Shown here: in pieces, positions 14,201-29,200 of the stretch
How the letters are laid out: the number at the start of each line of letters is the position of its first letter
How positions within the stretch are numbered: position 1 is the stretch's first letter
NCBI RefSeq assembly: GCF_032854445.1
Contig: NC_088302.1
Span: 15,807,338-15,867,337, forward strand
Direction of reading: 5' to 3'
DNA from: Liolophura sinensis
Taxonomy: Eukaryota > Mollusca > Polyplacophora > Chitonida > Chitonidae
DNA: 60,000 bases
The notes under the pieces: model-generated
The model's database searches: none
Seen by the model: only the letters and a program-made list of their open reading frames with translations
Told to the model about the DNA's origin: nothing
Made by a program: the position numbers and the translations under genes

Positions 14201-17200
14201 CGGGGAAAATGTATTTTAGATTCCAGCATAAACTTCCACACAACATGATAACGGACAGAAATGACCTAAAACCTCTCTGCAGAACGCATCAGTTTGGTAC
14301 ATGGCTGGGTGTGATCCATATTCCTGATAATGTGATAATTTTATCACAATTCTGTTGTCTACACTGACTATACCATAACAAACCAGGGGTCAAAATCTTG
14401 CTGTTTTGAGCTCTGAACATCCCAAAATCAGGTCATCCAATAAGATTTAAAGATCTGAACTGTACCAGATCCCATTCAGAAACACGGTATAACACAACAT
14501 GGAAGCGGCTAAATTATAACCATCATTCAGGTTTCTGAAGTTTCTGGGCTGAATTTGAGTTCATCATTTATATCTTGAACTCTCAAAAACAAGTGAATGA
14601 GCAAACATTTTTACCTCCGCATTCATAAAATTCTGAATTTAGCTAACACATCGAAAGTAGTATGTTCTTGTCTTGCATAGGACTTTCTTTTCAGTTCAGT
14701 ACAATTCCAAATCATTTCTACTCAAAGTAAATAATTGAAAAGATGATTATATTCCCACAATGGTGGTTCTTTTGTCACAGGTCAGGAAATAATTTGAAAT
14801 TAAGTTCACATAAAACAAAACACTGAAACACAACTGCCAGACACTTCCATGCACTAATTTAGTGTCTTTTTTTTCCTAAAATATAACCAGTGATCAGGTA
14901 ATGCTGTGTACCTGCCCTTCCTTTGTTTGGCACTGGCCTTAGAAATCCAGCAGCTTTTCAGCATCACAGCACCAGTTAAGGCATCAAATGATTTCTGAAA
15001 CAACCAACCATACACATATACTGCACTAGTCTGATGTTAATGTAGAGTTGACGAAGACTTACTTGTCTTTCTTGGCATTAGGCTTTTTGTTGCTTTCAAC
15101 ATTTCCAAACTCATACAACTACACAGTCTTCTTGAAGTAAAATAGTTCCTAAGCAACTATATTTACACTTAAGGATCACTTCGGCAAAACTGAATCATTA
15201 TTCTTGCACCAAACAAACTCTTCAGGAAATGTGCTAACAATCAACACATGCATGCACCATCCACAGTTGCAGTTTTTCTTCTTAACCACAGTGGATGTGT
15301 TCACTACTAAGAAGGTGGTCAGAATACAGTAACAGACCTTTCCGAACTGTCAATCAAAACATGCAACTGACCAATCATAAGCAGTATTGTTGCAAAGAGG
15401 TCAAACGGATGTCCCACACATTAGATACAAATGTTCATCTTTCTGTGACGTCATTACGACACCACTGCTTTCAATGGAAACGGAATGAAAAGTAACATTG
15501 TCACGAGAAGGGGTGGTCTGACATCGGACGTGTTGGATCCATCCATGGGCGAAGGAAACCAGGTTGAACCTAGAAGAAACCACCACACCCCACCAATTAC
15601 CTGACTTATCCTGACCTAAGGATTGCCTGCAAGCTGGCACACAGCCAATGGTCAAGAACTTATGATCTAAGCTACAGCAGTCTTGACAGCTTGGCCAGCA
15701 AGAGCTCTTCACAAGCCGAATTTGGTGAAAATTGTGTAAATCCACCTACCTCTTTGACTTTGCCAGAGTTCACCACATACACCACATCATTGATGGTGAT
15801 ACTTGTCTCTGCTATGTTAGTGGCCAGGATCTGAAACAGAACAGATTGCATGTTACAGATAAATCTGTATGGCAAGTACATGTGTGCTGATCCTGACTGA
15901 ACTGGCTGTCAAGCATAGAAACAGGCCCTGTTCTCCATTGCGACCAAAGACCCATGTTATTTTTATCTATCTGTTGTCACATCAAAGAAGACAAACGCAA
16001 GATAAAAGTAAAGGTAAAAAAAGCAAGGTAAAAGTAGCCAGAATTATTTTAGTTTTGTGAAAGTGAACCTGGAGATATCTACTTTCACCACCTGACTTTT
16101 GACCAAATATTCCCTCCACTTACGATTTTGCGCACCCCAGGAGGAGCAGGTCTAAATACACGTTTCTGGTCTGAAGACTGCATGGCAGAGTGCAACACAA
16201 ACAAAATGTACCTGAAACACAAAGCACAGTAACAGTTCTGTACTCCATGTAGTTCCATGAATTTTAAATATGACTGTGATATAAAAGTAAGAATAGAAAT
16301 TTCAAAATTTGCTTGTATGACAAATAATATCTTGTTAAACATGAAACAGACCAAAAAAAATGTAACTCCATAAGAGACTACCTCACAACGTGTCACCTTA
16401 AAGTAAATACCTAATATACTATGTATGCAGTTTTCCTCAAAACACTGCTAATGCATGCACCTCTACAGTTTACATGGGTTGCTGACATCACAAGCAAAGT
16501 GCTAAATTTTCTGTTTTACACATCAGTAAAGGTTAATATTCATCAATGCTCTCAAATAAAATATATTTATTCTAAATGAAAATAAAATATGTGTGGCTGT
16601 CTTTACAAACCTTGAATGCTCAAAACGTTTGTCCTCATTTATGGACTCTCTGAGAGATACTATGTCATCATATCCTGGTAGAAATATCAGAATTGCACCT
16701 GGAATTCAAAATCACAAACACCTATAACATGACACAACATCTAATTAGGATTACATCCTAATGCGTCATAATATCAAAATTGTAACTGAAATATTTACTC
16801 ATTGCATTCTTACATTGCACAGAATTTCATTTCTGTCCAGCATTATGGTGAGAGGAAACCGGGCTGAGCCTGGGGGAAACCTGTGAATTAAGAAAGCAAC
16901 TCAACTGGAATCTATGTGTACTTACCCTATATGAGCATAAATTTCGCCATGACTAACTTGCCCATTTTTCCTCATTCTGAGAGTTCTATTAATTTTAAAA
17001 AGGTGTTTTGATGTTGTTTGGAACATGGGATGATATTCTACTGGAAAATTGTAAGTTTCAGCACCGAAAATAATATTTTGTGACATTTATTTTAGGTCAT
17101 TTAGGGAAGATATAATTTTAATTTCTGTAGGTAGGCTACACTTCGTTAAGTACCTTCTGGTTGTGATAAATGGATCTTATGAACCAAAGCCGTTACAAGC

Positions 17201-20200
17201 TCAATGTCAACTTTGTCATCATCGAAGCACCCATGGTATGCTGCCAACAGGTTGCGGTCTTGTTGTGACAGTTCACTTGTGTCTGGTCTTTGAGCGTAAT
17301 CCGATACCCCCTCCAAGTCACCCTCTTCCCCTGCAGCTCTACAATCCAATACAACAGAAACAATAATATAAATGCAGGCCATGAAATTTGGGTGGTCACT
17401 AGCTTGCCAGAAGACTGATTGTTGTGAGCTGCGGAAAGGTAGTAGACTGGGTGTAAAAAAAGTCAGTTACTTGTTGCTTGACCCCATATCCAGTGCACTG
17501 TACATCATTACGGATGGATGCTAGCTGAATCTAAGTGGCTTACCAAGGATGTGCCATTCGTGGCCTAGTGGTGAGGTAGTGGAGAACTAGTGGCATGCTA
17601 CTGGCAACCTCTGCGTAGGTGGGCAGAGTAAAGCTTGGCATGCATGAGAGTTTAAGATGAGACTTGACTAAACCAGACTGCAGCATCGGGTTCTAGACCT
17701 TTCAGAAACGATGAATTACATGTATGCCAGTCAATCCTAAAGTTGCATAGCTAATAGCCGCTTTGACCAATTCGGTATTTAACTAACATTCAGTTCAGGT
17801 GAGTTCAATCCCGTCATCAGCTCTCATGTAAGCCAAGGTTTAGAATATAATTTACATGTATGCCTGAAGTAGTTCTATCACATCCTCCTGTGAGAATTTC
17901 TTGGCAAAGTCCAGCGCCGTCCAGCCGTTAGAAGCCCGTGCATTCACATTAGCACCCAGGTTGAGGAGCTGTTCCACAATCTCTGTAAAGCCCCTGGCAG
18001 CAGCTGTCATCAGAGGTGTGGCTGTAGTCCCTGAGTGGCTGTAGTCAACTGGTGAACAAACGGCAGAGGGAAACATGCTGAATTACATGTAGCCCTAGAA
18101 ATTTGCATGAAAAGTGAAATAAACGCCATAAAATACCTATTAATTTGGTGCTGAAACTTATTTTTCCAGTAGGACATTTATCCTAGCTTTCAAACAAACC
18201 TCACAACCTCTTCCTAAAAGGATGAATAAAACTCCCAGAATCAGAAAAACTGATAAATTTTTAACTGAGTCAAATACAGCTTATTTATGTTAGGCAAACA
18301 GGTTGGTCTATGAGTAGGATTCTTCTGGGTTTATGCCAGCATCAATATACAGAAAGAAATGCAGGATGTCACATCTACTATGAATCTGTGTTACTTGTTA
18401 TTGTTATTTCACTTTATAGTTATCAATGGATTATGGTTTAGCACATGGACAGAGGAAACCAGAGAGGATCCACTGTACCTCAATAAGTACCTGCAGAATT
18501 TAACACTTGACAGAGCCTGCGACAGCCAAATTCATACACACAATCTCATTAGTCAATGACTGGTATGACCTAAACTGAGCAGTCCAGTTATCCTCAATTA
18601 TACTTTATTAAACTGCAGTAAGACATCTTCAGCTTACATGCAAACAAATTTTGCTAATATGTGCACCCTCATTTTTTTTTCTTTTTATGGACTAAAACTT
18701 GGGAATCAAAAGTGACTGACTGGACTTAATATTATTTTGACACTTCAATCCTCAAACCAGAAGAATATCATTTTGACCAACTGTTTGGTACTGGACAAAA
18801 CTGCCGCTTTAATAACACTGTAACTTCAAATAATGTGAACAGCTAGAAGAATTGCCATTATGTCCTGCACCAACGTAAACATTATTTCCACGTTTGCAAT
18901 ACAATACACGGTTAAAAATATAAAATTGACCTACCGCTGACGCCATCGTTTACCACAAAGTGGAAGATCTGTGAGAAGCCTTCCTCACTGCCATTGAGCC
19001 AAATGTCACTCATGATGTCATCCATTTCCTTTACAAGCCATGGTTCTAGCTCCTCTTTCTCCTGACCTAGCTGACAGGATAATAGGACAAAAGGATACAA
19101 ATAACATGCACAACAACTGTGTTGATTAAGTATTACTTGGTTTCAAAAGAGAGTGGTTTCTGACAACTGATCAACTAATGGTCACATCTATATATTAGTG
19201 TTAGCCTATCCGGGAGCATAATTTGCTGCATGTAACACTAGTGTGATTAAGTATTACTTGGTTTCAAAAGAGAGTGGTTTCTGGCCACATCTATATAATA
19301 GTAATAGCATAATTTGTTGCATGGGATACTAGTGTAACAAGGAAGACGTGGTGTAGCCTGACAAGCACCTCAAAGCACAGGTCTCGAAACACTCTGTTGC
19401 CAGGGAACCTGTATACTGTCGACAGTCGGTTTCCAGGGGTGTATCAATTGTTCCATTCCAAAAACCTGAGGGGTGTGTGGGAAAGTGTACAAAATATGCA
19501 TGATTGTGATGAACAGCTCAACAACAGTGCCACTGTGAAGGCGAATCTTGAACCTAAACATATGCCTTTAAGATTAATTCTTTGCCAGCTTTCAAATTTA
19601 AATATGGGCAGAAAACTGGACCCCTGTTAGCCAACCATGTTTCCACAACCCATTGTTATAAATGAGAGCACCTTAACTTCTTTCATCTTAATTCTTCCCT
19701 TGCTGTGTTAGTGTGGTTTCTCTGTTCCAGAAACAGACGCTCTGAGGGGTCAATGGTTCAAACGACTTGATTTACACCTGGATTTAGTCCGAACAAAACT
19801 TCTATGTCTATGTATTCAAATGAGACTGGCAGTAAGCACATGGCTGACTTTTAGGAGCTAACACCCCTACAGAATCATAATGGTGACCGATGCACTGTTG
19901 CATGGTGAAATGTACCTCTCCTGTGCCTATAGGATTCCTGTCCATGTGATGGTCAGAGCTTGACACTCCAGTCTCGGTGCCAACAGGAGGGTAAGCACAC
20001 CACTCGTTCAACTGCTGCTGTTGTTGTTCAACTGAAAAAGAAAAAAAGTCAAACGCTAACATTTTATTTACCTTGAGCTTGACAAAACAGGTGGCTCCAG
20101 CATATATTTTAGCAAAAAAAACAGGTGACCTAAATTAAGCCAACTCTGTGTACGAAGGCTTCTTCTGATGTGGCAATTTGGTGGCCACATATTAAAAAAT

Positions 20201-23200
20201 TAAATGTTATAGCAAATGTAAATGGTAATATACCAATATTTTATATCCTTTAAACTCTTGAATAATGTTGTTAATACTTGGTATCCGTACACTACATGTA
20301 CCAGAAACTACAGCTTTAATACTATCATGTGATTATCATCCTATTAACATCACAGTACAAAACTTCCTGTAGATTAGAAATTCAGGTAATCAACACTGGT
20401 TCCACAGGTAATACAGGAGAACAAAAACACGGTAAATTTAAATACGCTTACCCTTTCCAAGGTTTGCTAAGTAGGCTTGCATCTTCTTGTTACTATACTT
20501 AGTCCTAAAACACAGAAAGTTTCTCAATACAAAGGCACAACATTGTGAAACAAGGTTATCAAAAATTCTGATCTAAATGTCACATGTACGTTTACAAAGG
20601 TAACCAAAAAGAGGACAACACTCTTTCCAAAATGTTGCCATATAATATTATGCAGCACAATATTATCAAAACAAAAGGATTTTTCCAATCGTGTGAAAGA
20701 GCCATTTCACATTAGTTTAGTTCACATGAGTCAAACTTCATTTCCGTTAGCTGTCTGCTAAGTCATGTGCCAATCACCCATGGTGTGAGGTCAAAGTAAA
20801 CTAATTCTCCTCATAACTGCTCTGGACAATCCAAAAAGAACTGAAACTACTTGACGACAGATGTGCTACATAATATGGGACATCTGCTTACAAAAACATA
20901 GGATTACCATTTGAGGACATCTTCAAGAAAATACTCCTGTACATCAAACAGATTACCAGGGACTGGAAAAACAAAATACAATGGAAAAGTACAGTAAAAC
21001 ATTTACATTGGTAAAGTTTTCAGATTAGAAATATTGTAGTATTGGAGATTACATTAAGTCAGTCTTCTGTTTGGCAAAACCAAAAACAGACATCAATGAA
21101 ACAATAACTTTATCACTCAAGACATGTATACTTTATTATGCCATATTAATTTATTTCACGTCAATTAGTCAATCATGTGAATAATGCTCATGAGTAATCA
21201 ATGTTGGGGAGACTTACAAAGTGACCAGCGGAGATAATCAAGAAGGGGAAAGATAAATATTATGTCTTGACATTACCAGAGACAATAGACCAGTCTAAGT
21301 TTATAAGTCGTAAAATTTTTTCAGAGTTTTCACAACTGATACTATTTATTTATTCATTTATTTATTTGATTGGTGTTTTATGCCATACTCAACAATATTT
21401 CCCTTATATGATGGCAGCCAGGAAACCTGGCACAGCCCGAGGAAAACCCACAAACCATCTGCAGGTTGCTGCAAGACCTTCCCACGTACTGTCGGAAAGG
21501 AAGCCAGCATAAGCTGGATTTGAAGTCACAGCAACCGTATTGGTGAGAGATTCCTGGGTCATTACACTGCGCTAGTGTGCTAACCAACTGAGCCAAAAGT
21601 CATACTAAGGATCTCTCACTGGTATGGTTAAAGATTCTAGAGGCAGAAAATTTCAGGTTTTCTCAGGCTTTGCATGATGTGTACTTACTGGACACAACAG
21701 GGCAGTTGTTGAAATACTGGACAAACAGCTGGAGATTGAGAGCAGCACTCATCAGGATGACCTTGAGGTTCCTGAACCTCCCCATGAGGTCACGCAGGGA
21801 AATCAGGAGGAAGTCACTGAACCTGTCCCGCTCATGAACCTCATCCTGGAAGGGCAAACACAGAGTTCATATCAAATACGTTGGGGGTCACACCAAACAT
21901 ACAGCCTTCATGTCAATACACAAAGTTCATACCAAAAACACAGGTCTCATATCAAACACAAAGAGTTAACATGAAACATGCAGTCTCCTATCAAACAGCC
22001 AAGGTGAACATCAAACAAAGACGGTTAAGAAAAGAACACACAGAGTTAACATCAACCTCAGAAGTTTCATATCAAACAGCCAGGGTTCACAACAAACACA
22101 GGATTCACATCAACCACACAGCATTCACAGCACACACAATGGTGACACAACAAATATAGGATTCACAGCAATGGCCAGGCTTCACAGCAAATAAACAGGA
22201 TTCACATCAATTACACAGGGTGTCCCCAGCAAAGAGCCAGGGTTCGCATCAAATATACAGCGTTCACCAGAAAAGTTCACACAAAGTGTCCCCAGCAAAG
22301 AGACAGGGTTCACATCAATTACACAGGGTTCACATCAATTACACAGGGTTCACCAGAACACAAAGTGTCCCCAGCAAAAGACAGGGTTCACATCAAATAC
22401 ACAGGGTTCACATCAATTACACAGGGTTCACCAGAACACAAAGTGTCTCCAGCAAAGAGACAGGGTTCACATCAAATGCAATGTTCACGTCAAACACACA
22501 AAGTTCACGTCAAACACACAGGGTTCACATCAAACACACAGGGTTCGCATCACACATACAGGGATTATTGGTGTACAACAATTTCATTATTAAATGTAAC
22601 CTTTTGAGAAAGGAACCATGACAATTAAGAAACGTTTTACAAACTTTCCATTAGTGCCAGAACTTTAAATTTGGGCACACCCTCTATTCTAGTTTTTAGT
22701 CTTGACCTCTAGAGCTACCTACCACAATAACATGAGTGACTGTGCCCAGGGCGTTGTCACTGCCCATGAGTGTGCGTAACAGTACCCCATTAGTGCAGAA
22801 AGTCAACAAAGTCTTTGGGGACACTCTGAAAAGGACAGGTATAATGATAAATCAGGCTTCATGATTTTATACACACATGCTGTGCAGCTGAAATATACAC
22901 TGAACAAAAATATAAACGCCCCATGTCACTCTTTTGAGCTTTTATTATCATTATGGTTAGTCAGCACATGAAATCAACCACAATTCATTTTGTTATTGAA
23001 TAACGTTTAGATAACAGTCCATTACATATTGGTGGTGGCATCTGAAAATGAGTGGCATTCAGTCAAACATGGTGGGGGTCAGGGTCGAGAAATTCACTTT
23101 TCAGTATCTTGTGTGTCCACCATTTGCGTCCCTCAAAGCCACACATCGTCTTCGCATGGAGTTGATGAGGTTGTCTATGGTGGCCTGTGGGACGTTATTC

Positions 23201-26200
23201 CACTCTTCCTGGATGGCCACACGGAGCTGTCGCACATTCTCCGGAACTGGAACACGGTCACGGACACGTCGATCTAGAATATCCCAAAGATGCTCTATGG
23301 GTGACATGTCTGGTGAATATGCAGGCCATTCCAAGACAGGAATGTGCTCAGCTTCAAGAAAGTGCATGCATATCCTAGCAACATGAGGTCGGGCGTTGTC
23401 ATGCTGGAAGGTGACGTCATGAAGTCGGATGAACGGCACAACAATGGGGTTGAGAATCTCATCTCGATATCGTTGTCCGTTTAAGTTCCCCTCAATGAAG
23501 TGTAATCGTGTCCTATGACCGTGCACGATGCCTGCCCACACCATAATGCAACCACCTCCATGGGCAACTCTCCGAGCAACATTTGCGTCCGCAAACCGTT
23601 CCCCGACAAGTCGCCAAACACGCTGTCTTCCATCGGCACGATACAGCTGGAACCGAAATTCATCTGAGAACAGCACCCTTCTCCAGCGCGCCAAGGGCCA
23701 TCGAGCATGTGCGTTTGCCCACGCTAGTCGGTTGCGACGTCGGACAGCTGTAAGATCCAGGCCATGGTGAGGATGACGAGCGTGTAAATCGCTTTCTCGC
23801 AGGCGGTTACGCACTGTTTGTGGTGTGATGTGTCTGTTGTGCAGACCAACAGTTTCATCAGCTGTGCGTGTCACTGGTCGGAAGCGATCCCGGAGGTGGA
23901 CGAGCCGGATTTGACGATCTTGTGCTGGGGTTGTCACACGTTGCCGACGTGGATGAGGTTGATTTGCAGTACTGCCTGTCTCATGGAAACGAGCTCTTAA
24001 ACGGCCTATCGTTCGCTGATGAACATTAAGCTGTGTAGCGACCGATCGGGTGGACATCCCTGCATCCAGCATGCCAATGGCACGTTCTCGCATGACTTGG
24101 GACATCTGTGGTATGATTACGTCTGACAAAACTGGACAGCTTGAGGTGGCCTTTAATTGTCCCCACTGCAAGGATTGCCGGAGTACTACTCGTTCTTTGT
24201 TATGCTGATTTGTTTATCCCACACCCATGTGCTGAGTGGAGTCACTGCATCACTGAAGCAATGCTCAGTGACAGAGCTGGACTTGAATGTGGTACACAAA
24301 TCAAGAAAACTATTCTTTGTACACGACAGTATATACTCACTCAGTGCTGCTCGACTCATGTGTTTTCAGTATTTAATATGGGGCGTTTATATTTTTGTTC
24401 AGTATAAATCTGCAACAGATATATATAACAAAGTGCTGCCATTCACGATCCATTAATGTACATATACATGTAGATACAGTAACATTGTGAAACCAGATAA
24501 AATTGCTTCGAATAAACTTCCAAAATATGTTTCACGTGACAACTTGACAGAAGCTTTTTTATTTTTGAGAGAAGAGCTGTTAAGTGTACATACTTGCTTT
24601 CAAGACGGATCTGATACCCGACAGTCTGTCCAATCTTCTCCCCTCTCTCTGCTGCCACCCGCTCTGCCACGGTCAAGGCTGCGATACGCCGGGGTTGTGT
24701 ACAGAATATCCTGCAGGGTTTACCCTTGGCATAGCAGTCATCCAAGATCAGCTGGGGAACCTGCATCAACGAGCACTGGATGTCATGCATATATCAAGTG
24801 TGGAAATAATTTTCAATTTGGTGCAGGATATAATGGCAAATCCTCCAACTATTCACATCACAATGTTATTTACATGGCAGCTGTTCCACACTATATTGTC
24901 CTTGTTCACCTGCTTATTTCCAGGCTTGTGTATGTACAATGTATACATATATATTGTTGTTACGCTTGCATCTAGGCTAAAGTGACAACAATCTCATCTT
25001 GTCTTCAAGGACGAGCATACACTAACAAATCCAAAAATAAAATAAAAATAAAGCTTAAAATCCATCTTTTTATTTTGTCCACTCTTGATGTTTTTATGAT
25101 TTTAATGTTAAGGTTTTCCTATCATGCAAATAAATTCCCGGGATAGTCCACATTTTTCAAAACTTGGATGAATTTCAAATTTCATTTTCATACCCTCGTC
25201 CAACAATGTAAAAAAAAAAAAACAACAGTTTACACCAGTGTGGTCTAAAGACATATTGGTTGGGCAGAGAATGATTTTAAAAGTTGGCCTATAGTTTAAT
25301 TTATGTAACTATTATTATATGTTTGGATAGCTTTCAATATGACTGTGAATGTTTACATTAGGCCACCTAGCTTCAATGTTATTGGAGAGCAAAGCTAAAA
25401 CCTCCAGACGTCGTATAAGTGAAATATACTTAAGTACGGCCTAAAACACCAATCAAATAAATAAATAAAACCTTAGCCATCTACCATTAACCCCTCACAT
25501 ACAATTACACTAAACCAAGAAATTCAAATTTTATACCTGTTGCCAACTACAACACACAAATCAGACAATACATGTACATCACAATTAAAGGACATACTTT
25601 GTTACTACTTGTTGTATATCCGTTGGCAGCTATTTCCTTATGTTTTCATCAGTTTCAACTCATTGTTTATTTGGTGAGTTCAACCAAAGATAGCCATTAC
25701 TAAGCTAATGCACTGATTCCTATTATAACTAAAAGGAAAATCTCACAAAACTTTCAACTACACTTTTATTCATTTAAATGTCTAGGACATTACCTGTGTG
25801 GTTTTACCGGAGCCTGTCTCTCCTGATACTAACACAACTGGATTATTATTGATAGCCTCCAATATTTCACCCCCTTGAACATAAATGGGCAAGGTCTCCC
25901 TGAAGCTTGACAATTCTGACTCCCCTCTCTTAGGTGGAACTTGGGACACTCCATTGTTGAGTCTCCCTGTGGTTGTCTTGTTTAATTCTCTTGAAACTGT
26001 GCAAAAGGATATCAATGGGCATTAATATGTAATCCTGTACCTAGCCACTGTTTTAAAGGCATGTTGAAGTAGAATGACACAATAATTATTGGTAACAAAC
26101 CTTTTCATACCCTGTATTCTTCACTTTCTTCAATGACTTGTCCTGGCACAAAATCAGACACATCCACTTCAATTTTTACTTTTGAATGAACTTACTTTTT

Positions 26201-29200
26201 GTACTTACCTCGTGTTCTAGGCTTGCTGGCATATAACGTTAGGTATACAAAACTTAAAATTCTGTGAATTCAATTTTTCAATGTCTAAGCTTGACTGGTG
26301 TTTATCTGCCTTTGTGCCTAAGCTCTTTATACATGTATTTCTCAGTACATAGTGGCACTGGTTTTCTAGAAACCACATACTCGCTAAAAGACTGTAACAG
26401 TGATCACAGCTTATAATGAGTTCAGTTGAACACAACATATGCCTCAACAAATGCATTTGTTTGAAATGTATAAAAGAATACTAGGAGCATTGTGGTGAGT
26501 ATAACCCCTGAGGGAGGTCTTCATGGGTGTTGATGACAGGTAAGTGGTTACCATGACAATCGCGTAAGTGGACATATGTGACCACCACAAATGAAAACTT
26601 TATCCGAAACACAGATGGAGTTGTAGCCTGGACACAAAATCATTTCTATTAATATAGTATATACAAAAAACAGCTACCCAGTTGCCATCACAACTGCGAA
26701 AATGGACAAATGTAAGCCATGACACATTGTCCTCCGTGTATCAATGTATCCACCAAAAATTAAAACTCTGCGTGGAAAATAGTTGGAGCCTGGACATGAA
26801 ATCGCATCTATTCATATAGTATATATCAGGAAACTGGCAATCTGGTAACCATGACAACTGCAGAAATGGACAAATGTGCGTCATGACACAACAACATCTG
26901 TGTATCTACGTCTAATGACCCCGTGTGTACTCACACTGTCCTCTCTCTGCTCGTGGCTGCAACTCCTGTCTTTCCTTATTTGTCAGAGGAAATCTCTGCA
27001 GCAAGGTATGAATCTGATGTCGAGAATGGCCCACCAGCTGAAATGCAGCATCTTTGCTACAACCCTGATTGCCTGTTTTCTTAGAAACAGTGATGTAACG
27101 ATTTGTCCCTTTGCTATAAAATAAGCCACAACAGAAACAATATAATCAAGATTATTATATATGGATCAAAGAATATTTCAATATTTTTCCTCTACAAGGA
27201 AAAGCACAAATGATTGAAATAAATTTAAAATGGTACTTCTATTGCTCTATGATAGACATAAAACTTGCCAAGTTTCATAAAATAAAAGCACACGAAAGAT
27301 CTTATAAAACATAGCAACCAAGAATATTGCTCCAGTAGTACACAAAGACATGTTCCCCTGTCCTAGAATATCAATTTTTTCATTAAATTGTTATTTGAAG
27401 TAAACCACGCCTATCAGATACCTAACAAACTTCAAGACAATTTGCAGGCTATTCAGATAGTCACATGCTTGAGCTGAACTTGAGCTTGCAGATATCAACC
27501 ATGCTACATATAATGAAAGAACCTACCCTTTACTTTTGCTCTTCAGACCCATGGACACTACTAGGCGGTGAATGTAGGCCCTCTCTGTAGCCGTCAGGGA
27601 AGAGGGAAATTCAAGCTCTAAAATGGAAGATAAGAATCAAGTAACCTAGCGTCTTTCTCTGAGGGGCCCGCACGGCCTAGTGGTTATTATCCTAGTGCGG
27701 CACAATGACCCAAAAGCCTCTCACTAGTGTGATCACCCAGGCTGGCTTCCTTTCTTGTCATATGCGGAAAGGTCTTCCAGCAATACCAATGTCGATTAAG
27801 TGAAATCTTCTTGAGTACAGTGAAAAACTCCAACCAAATAAATAAACAGTGCCTATCTGTTCATGCTCGGGCTTAATGTCCTCATAAGTGAGCATGGCAT
27901 AATTAGAGTCAAGCCCTGCAAGTTCTGACATCAAAAATCTACATTTAAACACTAAATACCTGCACTGTCCAAATAACAGAAACTGCTTGGAAACACTAAA
28001 CAACATAGCAAGGCATGTAATAGATGATCAACATACATGCACCCTAAACAGCAACATTTAGTACTTAATATCTATTGGTTAAAACGCAACAAGGCAACAT
28101 TTAACATGATGAAAGGTACAAAAAATTTTTTTGCTATATTTTGTGAAAATTCGCCCTGACCTGTTGTTGTCTGGTCAAGTAGAGACCAACATGCAATGGG
28201 AGAAAGCTCTTATACAACTATCTTGGCTAAAACTTCCTGGCTGTTTTTTTTTTTTTTTTCTTTTTTAGGATATGCACTGAGAGAAAGCTACAGTAACACT
28301 AAACCAAAAAGCTTTTTACACCATAACCCATTGAATAGCTTCAAAATTATTCCAGGTGTGCACTAGAAAGTGGAACTTCACACTATCGACTTCATGGCAA
28401 GCAGTATTACATGTAATACCAAGCCTGTTTGCCTCTTTGTCCCTCACATCACACTATGACAACATTTAAAGTACATGTATAAAAGCAAAATTGCCTTTAA
28501 ATGTGACCAAACTGAAATGAATTCATTTGTCTAGTTTGGTACATGTACATGTAGGCAAGTGTAACTTCTCCTTCATCTGAACAAACCTTTGACATTTTCG
28601 TCATTCCTGAAGCGAGTAATGGCCAGGTTAACCCCAATCTTAACCTCCTCCCCAACACAGACATCTTCAGTCAGTCTGGGTCCACGATCTTGATGCTGAC
28701 CAGGGTAACTCCTTGGGGATGGATTTGATCTCTGACCTGAGCTTTGCTGTCCAGTGAATGGAGAATTCTGAGTAGATCTGCCTTGTGATGAACGTCCAGA
28801 GAATCTGACAAAAATGAAAGAAAAAATCAATGGAATTTAGATCATGGTAAGTTAATGTATCAAAAGCCCAGTGAGAGGTTCTTGATGACGGAATATAACA
28901 GGGTCGCACCGAATTACCTCCATCAAGGTTAAAAAGTTACGTTTTTAGGTTACACATGCGCAATTCAGGCAATTGTGTCCAATATATTCCCCCGAACTGA
29001 AGAGTAAAGGAGCACTGATTGGGTAATGCTGCCACAGACATTGTAGGTTGTCGATACACTATAAATTTCTGCACTGTTAGTTTGCATCTAGTAAAAATAC
29101 ATAAGAATTTTGTCTGGTTTGGATAGAACAGAAAACTTTTCCCCCACTCTTACCACCGACTCCCCTGGAGGTTACCAAGCAAACCACAGCTCAAAAAAAT

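Noticed and set aside
22220-22621. 133-codon plus-strand ORF
   Set aside because: Translation of the 20-bp minisatellite.
23029-23386. 82-112-codon plus-strand ORFs in the transposon
   Set aside because: Antisense shadows of the Tc1 transposase.
24487-24985. 133-162-codon plus-strand ORFs
   Set aside because: They overlap YTHDC2 exon 6 on the opposite strand; the minus frame carries the conserved helicase motif.
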